Source: Minisyncoccota bacterium
GTDB taxonomy: Bacteria; Patescibacteriota; Minisyncoccia; Phycocordibacterales; JAQTLZ01
Reading direction: 5' to 3'
DNA: 11,718 bases
Assembly (NCBI GenBank): GCA_028710915.1
Contig: JAQTTF010000021.1
Span: 1-11,718, forward strand
Shown: positions 6,913 through 11,718 of the stretch, piece after piece
Layout: the number at the start of each line of letters is the position of its first letter
Position numbering within the stretch: position 1 is the stretch's first letter
Made by a program: the position numbers and the translations under genes
The notes under the pieces: generated by a model
Told to the model about the DNA's origin: nothing
Database searches by the model: none
What the model saw: the letters and a program-made list of their open reading frames with translations, nothing else

Positions 6913-6933
6913 ACTTTGGAAAACAACACTCTG

Positions 6934-7614
6934 TCAATTCTTTACACAAATCCCCCCGACATCGCCAAAAGGCAAATGCGAGCCCGGCTCTGGCGCACAA
7001 TGAAGCCCTGTTGCACAGACGGGAGGATTTTGCATATTTCCCCCACAACGCTCTCCAAGGGCAGAAACTTTTGGACCAGGAACAACATGAAAAGTGATGC
7101 GATACTGACTCGGTAAAATTTGTACTTTACTTTCCTTTGCCGGCAACACAGAAGAGATCGACACAAGATAATTTCTAAAAGCATACGGCGCTTCTGTTGA
7201 AGACAAAATTTTTGTTTCTGCATAGATTCCACTTACAAGTCTTATATTCGCCTGTACCATTCCTGCCTGAATACATTCTACGTCTGACGGACAGCGGCTA
7301 TCTTGTGTTATGGAATTGAGAGTAATCATAACTCCGCCAGCATCTCCTGTTTGTCCGATTGCGAGCGTCACATCAGATGTTACTCCTACTGTCGGTGTAG
7401 GAGTCGAGATATTAGGACACTGTGCGAATTCGCAATTCGGCCCCACTCGCCCCACATAACTTCCGTCAGGGCAAAGTTTTGCTTCCGTTGTACAAGCTAC
7501 CGGTGAAGCAGTTTGTGTTGGAGTCGGGACAACACCCGGCTTCGGCCAAAAAAGAAGAAGTGCTCCTAGAATAATGAGAACGCCTATTATTATGGAAGTA
7601 GTGGTTTTTTGCAT
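6934..7614 (-). CDS. Membrane-anchored cysteine-rich extracytoplasmic protein
   Basis: 226 residues. One N-terminal transmembrane helix (~7-23) and a Pro/Thr linker (WPKPGVVPTPTQTASP) are followed by three parts. Residues 40-67 form a four-Cys module (Cys41, 48, 61, 66) with LCPDGSYVGRVGPNCEFAQC. Residues 81-180 are a beta-rich domain with GDAGGVMITLNSITQDSRCP and one Cys pair (108, 114). Residues 187-224 form a second four-Cys module (Cys190, 200, 206, 223) with GERCGGNMQNPPVCATGLHC and a final GGICV. Ten cysteines, all outside the membrane, suggest disulfide bonding and an exported location. The terminal modules recall IGFBP/Kazal-type knots, common as adhesion or protease-inhibitor-like modules, but the function is unknown. 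No Shine-Dalgarno. Confidence 0.82.
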   Translation of the reverse strand: MQKTTTSIIIGVLIILGALLLFWPKPGVVPTPTQTASPVACTTEAKLCPDGSYVGRVGPNCEFAQCPNISTPTPTVGVTSDVTLAIGQTGDAGGVMITLNSITQDSRCPSDVECIQAGMVQANIRLVSGIYAETKILSSTEAPYAFRNYLVSISSVLPAKESKVQILPSQYRITFHVVPGPKVSALGERCGGNMQNPPVCATGLHCAPEPGSHLPFGDVGGICVKN

Positions 7615-7665
7615 ATTTTATTTTGCGAAATTGTGTCGGGGTACCATCTATATGAAACACCACGC

Positions 7666-8085
7666 TTACTTTGGTTGAAGCATACTGACGCGATTACCCT
7701 CGGGATCCATAAAGGAGATCCAAAGACCAACGCCTGGAATATCCTGCGGCTCCATTGAATGCCCGCTGGATGTATCCATCGCTCCAAGAATTTTCCCGCC
7801 AGACTTCTCGACTTCTTTCATCGAAGCATGAATATCTTTGACGGAAATCACGATCGAAGGAGCGTGAGAAAGAGGATTTTTTGTCTTTTCATAAAAACCG
7901 CCATTTATCGCTCCCGGAGTCTTTACCATGCCTTTCGCATCAGTTTCTGTCGTCTGTGCAACAACGTAATTCCCCATTTCCGGTCCGAACTTTTGCATCT
8001 TCCAACCGAAAACGCCCTCATAAAATTTGAGCGCCCGTTCTTTATCGTTATACCCCATCTCAAAATGTATTACTCCACTCCTCAT
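7666..8085 (-). CDS. VOC (glyoxalase/bleomycin-resistance fold) protein
   Basis: 139 residues. First module: VIHFEMGYNDKERALKFYEG (5-24), GWKMQKFG. Then GAINGGFYEK (58-67), second-module strand and helix SIVISVKDIHASMKEVEKSG (77-96), and the closing MEPQDIPGVGLWISFMDPEG (111-130) with NRVSMLQP. His7 is in the first ligand position; the final Glu ligand is not obvious. It resembles the VOC protein at 5395-5787 in the first strand, the GG-F/M-YE segment and the closing D-xEGN pattern, suggesting paralogy, though the sequences are well diverged. The upstream -10 and leader are nearly the same as those of that gene. Confidence 0.9.
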   Translation of the reverse strand: MRSGVIHFEMGYNDKERALKFYEGVFGWKMQKFGPEMGNYVVAQTTETDAKGMVKTPGAINGGFYEKTKNPLSHAPSIVISVKDIHASMKEVEKSGGKILGAMDTSSGHSMEPQDIPGVGLWISFMDPEGNRVSMLQPK

Positions 8086-8113
8086 AGTAGTTTTTAAATT
8101 AATGAATAATATA
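8086..8113 (-). promoter_or_regulatory. Promoter -10 (TATATTATT) and AT-rich leader of the VOC gene
   Basis: TATATTATT (8105-8113) followed by a leader ending TTAATTTAAAAACTACT at the ATG, nearly identical to that at 5788-5816. No clear -35. Confidence 0.5.
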
Positions 8114-8165
8114 ATGGCCTTTCTTTAAGAGACGATGGGACTTCTTCTTTATGACAATACAAAAA

Positions 8166-8339
8166 TTACTTCTGCCTCCACAAAAGGAAAAAATTCAAAG
8201 CAAGGAGACAGAGGAGTGAACCGAGAGAGAAGAGTTCCAAACGCCCAACTTGCCTTGAACCCTCATCAATTCCATTCCACACAATCCAGAGAAAGAAAAG
8301 AATGTTGCCCACCAATGCCAAGTATCTAAGTGTCTTCAT
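8166..8339 (-). CDS. Small membrane protein (57 aa)
   Basis: ATG at 8339 gives MKTLRYLALVGNILFFLWIV followed by WNGIDEGSRQVGR and a second hydrophobic helix ending LLALNFFLLWRQK. Two transmembrane helices (~4-22, 35-53) with an Asn-Gly-Ile-Asp-Glu-Gly loop. I have the impression of similar short proteins in CPR genomes; no function is known. The frame extends 12 codons further upstream only by running through the preceding terminator, so the ATG at 8339 is preferred. A -10 TATACT sits six bases before it, suggesting a leaderless mRNA. Confidence 0.7.
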   Translation of the reverse strand: MKTLRYLALVGNILFFLWIVWNGIDEGSRQVGRLELFSLGSLLCLLALNFFLLWRQK

Positions 8340-8345
8340 AAACAA

Positions 8346-8351
8346 AGTATA
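8346..8351 (-). promoter_or_regulatory. Putative -10 (TATACT), leaderless promoter
   Basis: TATACT six bases before the ATG at 8339. It directly abuts the T-tract of the upstream terminator (TTTTATTTTTATATACT). Confidence 0.45.
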
Positions 8352-8352
8352 T

Positions 8353-8384
8353 AAAAATAAAACCCGACAGTGCAAGACTGTCGG
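8353..8384 (-). terminator. Rho-independent terminator of the 8393-9091 gene
   Basis: Perfect 7-bp stem CCGACAG / CTGTCGG with a TCTTGCA loop on the minus strand, followed by GTTTTATTTTT. It begins eight bases past the stop codon. Confidence 0.85.
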
Positions 8385-8392
8385 AGAAGAAC

Positions 8393-9091
8393 TTATTTGA
8401 CTGGCTTATGCGGTTTGGACGGAAGCGTAGCCAATTCCCTGAGATGCCGCGCCACCGTTTTGTTACCGGGAGCAATCTCAGAAATTTGTTTGACGCACAC
8501 CCTCGCCCAATCTATGCCTTTTTGATACCGGAACTGCTTTGCTCTTTTACCTACATACCCGGAGATCACCTCGAGATCGGGTTTGGTAATGCAAAGTTCT
8601 CCGGTATCTGTAGAAAGCATGGCGAACCCGCCTCGACAATCTACAACCAAAAGCCTTTCTTCCATGCCGAGCTCCCATCCTTCATACTTGGGAACCTTGC
8701 GGAAATGGACTTCTCCCGGTTGGGGCCTTTTAACTGCGCGCCAAAGCGGAGTCATCGGTTCCCACTCTGCGCCCGGCCAAAGAGCCTTAATACGCGGCTC
8801 CCCAAAATCCAGCCACTCAACGTCGAATGCGACAAAGTAGCTACTGGAGCCACCCGCACTGGCGTAAAAGATATTTTTGTCGTCCTGGCGTGCTGGCGCC
8901 GCCGTGAATACCCTTCCGTCCCTGATCTCTCGGAGGCAATCTTGCGAAAGACCGATACTCAAACAGATGCCCCTGCTGCGCACCTCTGCATCCAAATCGA
9001 CTAAATAGTCTGAATTTGAAGGAGAAGGCGGACAAACGGGAATACCGGGAACAAGCGCGTCCCCGATAATTGAAAAACAATTGTTCTGCAT
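8393..9091 (-). CDS. Hypothetical protein (232 aa), unrecognised
   Basis: ATG at 9091, chosen because GGAGG lies five bases upstream; an in-frame TTG at 9103 is part of that ribosome binding site. Soluble, no signal peptide or membrane segment. Six cysteines (5, 20, 43, 52, 152, 167, 199 positions include one more in strand regions). Landmarks: PPSPSNSDYLVDLDAEVRSR (21-40), WLDFGEPRIKALWPGAEW (93-110), TPLWRAVKRP (114-123), LLVVDCRGGFAMLSTDTGEL (147-166), then a basic C-terminal third (YVGKRAKQFRYQKG, KTVARHLREL) ending KPHKPVK. I do not recognise the family. It is GC-richer than the VOC region, has its own terminator, and is divergent from the PurD-like gene across a 221-bp control region. 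Confidence 0.72.
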   Translation of the reverse strand: MQNNCFSIIGDALVPGIPVCPPSPSNSDYLVDLDAEVRSRGICLSIGLSQDCLREIRDGRVFTAAPARQDDKNIFYASAGGSSSYFVAFDVEWLDFGEPRIKALWPGAEWEPMTPLWRAVKRPQPGEVHFRKVPKYEGWELGMEERLLVVDCRGGFAMLSTDTGELCITKPDLEVISGYVGKRAKQFRYQKGIDWARVCVKQISEIAPGNKTVARHLRELATLPSKPHKPVK

Positions 9092-9096
9092 GGCCC

Positions 9097-9101
9097 CCTC
9101 C
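9097..9101 (-). promoter_or_regulatory. Ribosome binding site GGAGG
   Basis: GGAGG followed by GGGCC and the ATG at 9091; decides the start of the 232-residue protein. Confidence 0.75.
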
Positions 9102-9135
9102 AAATGATGAAAACGGCGTAAACCAACCCAGTACC

Positions 9136-9153
9136 AATGTATATCAATACATT
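9136..9153. promoter_or_regulatory. Palindrome in divergent control region, possible operator
   Basis: Perfect 7-bp inverted repeat AATGTAT / ATACATT with spacer ATCA, between the divergent genes at 9091 and 9313. A TTGACT (9167-9172, minus) next to it could be the -35 of the minus-strand gene, so the palindrome would overlap that promoter. No T-tract follows, so it is not a terminator. Confidence 0.4.
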
Positions 9154-9217
9154 AAATGCAAGATTAAGTCAAAAAAGACGGTCAGCATAATTCAATTATT
9201 TAATGCTTTCTTTTTTC

Positions 9218-9246
9218 TTGATTTTCTCGGTTCATATTGCTAAATT
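9218..9246 (+). promoter_or_regulatory. Putative promoter of the PurD-like gene
   Basis: TTGATT (9218-9223), a 17-base spacer, and TAAATT (9241-9246) preceded by TGC, an extended -10. Transcription would begin near 9253, leaving a ~60-base leader with a small GGG/CCC hairpin before the ribosome binding site. Confidence 0.45.
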
Positions 9247-9312
9247 GGAGACCGGTTTGTGTCGTACATTTACGGGCTTAAAAACCCAAACTCATAGTGG
9301 AGGAATTGGCTC

Positions 9313-10641
9313 ATGGCCAACGGAAAGACCGTCCTCGTCATCGACGGGGGGTTACGGGGTGGAAGCGGACGCGGAAACGCGGTGCTTAGACACCTCTCGC
9401 AAAGTCCCGACGTCGAACGCATTCTCGTTTCGACAGACAATGTCGGCATGCTCCGGACAGAAAAGGTAGTGGGCGTACCGAAGGAAGATACGAAAGACAT
9501 CCCGGCTTTGCGCGAACTCATCAAGCGCGAAAAGCCCGATCTGCTTTTGCCGCTTCCTGAAGCGCCGATCGTCGCCGGCATCATCGATAATACTCGGGAC
9601 CTGGTCCCCGGTTTTGGACTGACGAAAGTCGGCGCGATGATGATGGAAGGCAGCAAGTCAGTTGCCAACTGTCTGAAGAAGCTTGCGGGCGTGAGGACTG
9701 CGCCGTTTCGGGTTTATCATGCAAGCGAGCGCGACGAAGCGATTCGCGACATCCGAGGACGTTGCGTTCTGAAAGCGGACGGACTGGCCGCCGGCAAAGG
9801 AGTGACGGTCGTGAACGGTCGTGCAGAAGCGAAGCGAACATTTGCAGAATGGGAAGCCGACAAGGCCCTCAAAGCTGCAAGCCGTTCCTTCACCGTAGAA
9901 AAATGCCTCGAGGGTGAGGAGTTGAGCGTTATCTGCATTTTCTCTGCAGACGGCAAATTCGTGATGTTGCCGGCAGCGCGTGACAACAAGCTCCGCTACT
10001 CGCCGAGAACGAAAGGACGAAACTGGAACACCGGCGGAATGGCCGCGTGGAGTGATCCGTCGATCGCAACGCCGGCACTCATGCAGCGAATCGCGGACGA
10101 AGTGTTCGAACCAACGATCGCAGCGATGCGAGCGATGGGTCTCGAGGAGTGCGGAGTAATTTACGCCGGACTCATGATCACGCCTGACGGGGTAATCTAC
10201 ACCCTGGAATACAACATCCGGTTTGGAGACCCGGAGATTCAGGCCATCCTTCCTCGCGTGAAAACGGATCTCTTCCCTATTCTCTTGGAAATCGCAAGGG
10301 GCGGGAGCGTTGAGAACGTGAAGCTTCAAATCGATTCGGGGAAGTCCTTCGTCCTCGTCATCGTGCGCCGGCAATACCCGCAGTCAGCATCGCAAGTCGT
10401 TATCCCCGAAGAACTGCTGAATCCCGGCGAGGGCGTAGAAGTGCTCCACGCAGGTACGGCATACTATCCGGATCACAAGGCTGCCGTTCTTGCCACAGGC
10501 GGGCGGGTTCTAAACTACAGGAACAAGATCCTCGTCCCGACGCTCGCCGAGGCGGCGGAGGTCATCTACGGGCCAATCGGTCGCAAGTCCAAGCACGATG
10601 AGTTCGATTGGCGTGGCGATTTCAAGTTCAAACAAAACTAA
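9313..10641 (+). CDS. purD: Phosphoribosylamine-glycine ligase-like ATP-grasp protein (PurD-like)
   Basis: 442 residues, close to the usual ~425-430. Family signatures in order: PEAPIVAGIID (82-92), EGSKS (112-116), LKADGLAAGKGVTVV (153-167), VEKCLEGEELSV (195-206), NTGGM (239-243), YAGLMITPDG (284-293), EYNIRFGDPEIQAILPR (299-315) and a C-terminal HAGT...GGRVL. In purine synthesis PurD joins phosphoribosylamine and glycine using ATP. Divergences: the N-terminal glycine loop is longer (VIDGGLRGGSGRGNAVL) and lacks the standard GREHA, and the late SGGYP is RRQYP. It may be a diverged PurD or a ligase with another amine substrate. GGAGG nine bases before the ATG fixes the start. No other purine genes are in the window. 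GC-richer than its AT-rich neighbours. Confidence 0.82.
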   Translation: MANGKTVLVIDGGLRGGSGRGNAVLRHLSQSPDVERILVSTDNVGMLRTEKVVGVPKEDTKDIPALRELIKREKPDLLLPLPEAPIVAGIIDNTRDLVPGFGLTKVGAMMMEGSKSVANCLKKLAGVRTAPFRVYHASERDEAIRDIRGRCVLKADGLAAGKGVTVVNGRAEAKRTFAEWEADKALKAASRSFTVEKCLEGEELSVICIFSADGKFVMLPAARDNKLRYSPRTKGRNWNTGGMAAWSDPSIATPALMQRIADEVFEPTIAAMRAMGLEECGVIYAGLMITPDGVIYTLEYNIRFGDPEIQAILPRVKTDLFPILLEIARGGSVENVKLQIDSGKSFVLVIVRRQYPQSASQVVIPEELLNPGEGVEVLHAGTAYYPDHKAAVLATGGRVLNYRNKILVPTLAEAAEVIYGPIGRKSKHDEFDWRGDFKFKQN

Positions 10642-10659
10642 CAAAAGGAGACTGGAGAC

Positions 10660-10701
10660 AAAAAAGGCGTGGGTGCGACAAGCACCCACGCCACTTTATT
10701 T
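10660..10701. terminator. Strong bidirectional terminator between convergent genes
   Basis: Perfect 11-bp inverted repeat GGCGTGGGTGC (10666-10676) / GCACCCACGCC (10682-10692) with loop GACAA. The minus strand continues TTTTTTGTCTCC (for the glycosyltransferase); the plus strand continues ACTTTATTTC (for the PurD-like gene). Confidence 0.9.
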
Positions 10702-10715
10702 CACGAAGTCCATTT

Positions 10716-11718
10716 CTATTCTTTACAATTCGATTCAATTATCTTTCGATAATATTCTTCATATTGAGCAACAATTTTCTCTGAACAAAAATTTGATCGT
10801 GCACGTTCTTTTGCTTGTTCCCCGAGTTTCTCTGTGAGTGTTTCGTCAGACGCCAGTTCTAAAAGTTTTGCAGCAAAATCATCTACTTTCCCCAAACCGA
10901 AAAGATATCCAGTCTTCCCATCCTGCATAACTTCCGAAATTCCCCCGACATCTGTTGCAAGGACTGGTTTGCCATACGACATCGTCTCGAGAATTCCCAT
11001 ACCAAAGCTTTCGTGGAAAGAAGTGTAAATGCCGACATCCGAAGCGTTAATGTAATTTTCAATATCGAGAACATCTCTTTTTATGATGATTCGGTCAGCG
11101 ATACCCCATTTTGCTACCATCGATTGAAATGGTGAGAAATCCGCGCCAGCAAGAATGAGAAGCTTTATTTTTTTATTGCCGACATAGTGCGAGTGAGGTG
11201 AAAAAGTACTCTTTTTCATTTCCGAGCCGAGGAGAGCAAAAAAGGGTTCACTACCTCGCGGCTTACTGCGAGGATTCGACTCCGGGGCTTGCCCCAGAGT
11301 CGAATACCCTTTATTCTCTTTTACTTTTGAAATGATTTCCAAAAGATCGGAAATTCTTTTTACAGGACGGAGATTAGAGAGATGAATGGCCACAAAATCA
11401 TCGTTTGCTATGCCTAATTCTTTCCGAACTTCTTATTTGTTCTTTGAAATTTCCTTCGGAGTATAGAAATTGTAAATGACCTCAATATGCTTTTTTGTAT
11501 CAAGATTTTGGATCGTATCCTTTTTGAGACTCTCCGAAACCGCAGTCACCCCGCAAGAGCTTTCGATCGAATACTCGATCACAGGTGTAACCCTTTTGTC
11601 TCGTGCCAAAAGAGTAATGTCGGTTCCGTGAAGCGTTGTAATTACATTGGGAAAGGGAATCTTTTCTTCGCGAGCAATGTCTTTAGCAAGAAGCGCGGCG
11701 GTCGCATGAGGCACTGCA
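10716..11718 (-). pseudogene. bshA: BshA-like family 4 glycosyltransferase, interrupted by an in-frame TAA, 5' end outside window
   Basis: One reading frame spans 11717 to 10716 but is broken by TAA at 11433-11435. Before the stop (94 codons): VPHATAALLAKDI, TTLHGTDITLLARD, VTAVSESLKKDT and VIYNFYTP, characteristic of N-acetylglucosaminyl-malate synthase BshA (bacillithiol pathway) and close GT4 relatives. After it (238 codons): RKELGIANDDFVAIHLSNLR, PVKRISDL, LLILAGAD, the UDP-sugar-binding block SFHESFGMGILETMSYGKPV (FGxxxLE), ATDVGGISEVMQDGKTGYLF and a helical C-terminus. Order and spacing are normal apart from a 46-residue insertion after ISKVKENK. The stop replaces one codon between KNK and EVRKELG. 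It could be a nonsense mutation, a sequencing error or, less likely, readthrough; no good restart site is seen downstream. The BshA assignment is by motif, and a related sugar transferase is possible. Confidence 0.8.
11172..11315 (-). repeat. In-frame inserted palindromic element with 6-bp direct repeats
   Basis: A 132-bp block (11178-11309) inside the glycosyltransferase is flanked by TTTATT at 11172-11177 and 11310-11315 (AATAAA on the coding strand, codons Asn-Lys). Removing the block and one repeat joins KVKENK to KIKLLILAGAD, which reads as an uninterrupted GT4 helix and strand. The block contains three hairpins: 11199-11218 (TGAAAAAG/CTTTTTCA, loop TACT), 11254-11273 (CCTCGC/GCGAGG), and 11274-11305 (ATTCGACTC/GAGTCGAAT plus GGGG/CCCC, one mismatch, loop CTTG). 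It encodes 44 residues beginning GYSTLGQAPESNPRSKPRGS, with no stop. Its ends are not terminal inverted repeats and it has no transposase, so any movement would need outside functions. Only one copy is in this window. Confidence 0.7.

Noticed and set aside
8408..9004. Plus-strand 198-codon frame antisense to the 232-residue protein
   Set aside because: No ribosome binding site, whereas the minus-strand frame has GGAGG and a terminator. The plus frame is a shadow made possible by GC-rich codons.
9658..10374. Minus-strand 238-codon frame antisense to the PurD-like gene
   Set aside because: The plus strand carries unambiguous ATP-grasp motifs; the antisense translation is Arg/His/Cys-rich and patternless.
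11272..11283. GGATTCGACTCC resembles a tRNA T-arm
   Set aside because: No acceptor, D or anticodon arms can be placed around it; it is the side of a longer hairpin within the inserted element.
1..11718. CRISPR array, tRNA, rRNA, transposase, integrase or origin
   Set aside because: No regularly spaced repeats, no cloverleaf or rRNA-like stretch and no recombinase motifs were found on either strand by eye.

Overview
The window looks like a piece of a Candidate Phyla Radiation (Patescibacteria, probably Parcubacteria-like) chromosome. This is inferred from the style of the genes: short, mostly single-gene AT-rich units, many secreted or membrane proteins without assigned function, a DUF5666 protein with a C-terminal aromatic/basic tail, and AT-rich leaders or leaderless starts with no Shine-Dalgarno. 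No rRNA, tRNA or ribosomal protein gene is present to fix the taxonomy.

Layout from left to right. Positions 1-667 (minus) hold most of an aminoglycoside-phosphotransferase-fold kinase, cut by the window edge. Positions 739-909 (minus) hold a 56-residue proline-rich protein too small for ordinary ORF calling, with a strong ribosome binding site and a near-perfect terminator. A hairpin-rich non-coding stretch (910-1190) separates it from a membrane protein with a bacterial PH domain (1191-1781, minus). A secreted two-repeat DUF5666 protein (1940-2758, plus) converges on a membrane-anchored putative TIM-barrel protein (2843-4066, minus). From 4161 to 8339 everything is on the minus strand: a DUF1059 protein, a small secreted protein, four glyoxalase-fold (VOC) proteins (4881-5381, 5395-5787, 5849-6253, 7666-8085), a multi-pass membrane protein, a cysteine-rich anchored protein and a tiny membrane protein. 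An unrecognised gene (8393-9091, minus) and a divergent PurD-like ATP-grasp ligase (9313-10641, plus) then diverge from a shared control region. The right end (10716-11718, minus) is a BshA-like glycosyltransferase.

Two features stand out. First, the glycosyltransferase carries a 132-bp, hairpin-rich insertion flanked by a 6-bp direct repeat. With the duplication it adds exactly 46 codons and keeps the frame open, much like the protein-embedded palindromic elements known from Rickettsia. The same gene also has an in-frame TAA just upstream. Second, three genes (739-909, 8393-9091, 9313-10641) are visibly GC-richer than the rest, have canonical Shine-Dalgarno sequences and carry their own strong terminators, while the AT-rich genes around them lack Shine-Dalgarno sites. 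They read like independently acquired single-gene cassettes.

The only clear metabolic links are loose. The VOC genes suggest small-molecule detoxification or modification, and several adjacent genes encode envelope or exported proteins. There is no CRISPR array, transposase or integrase in the window.
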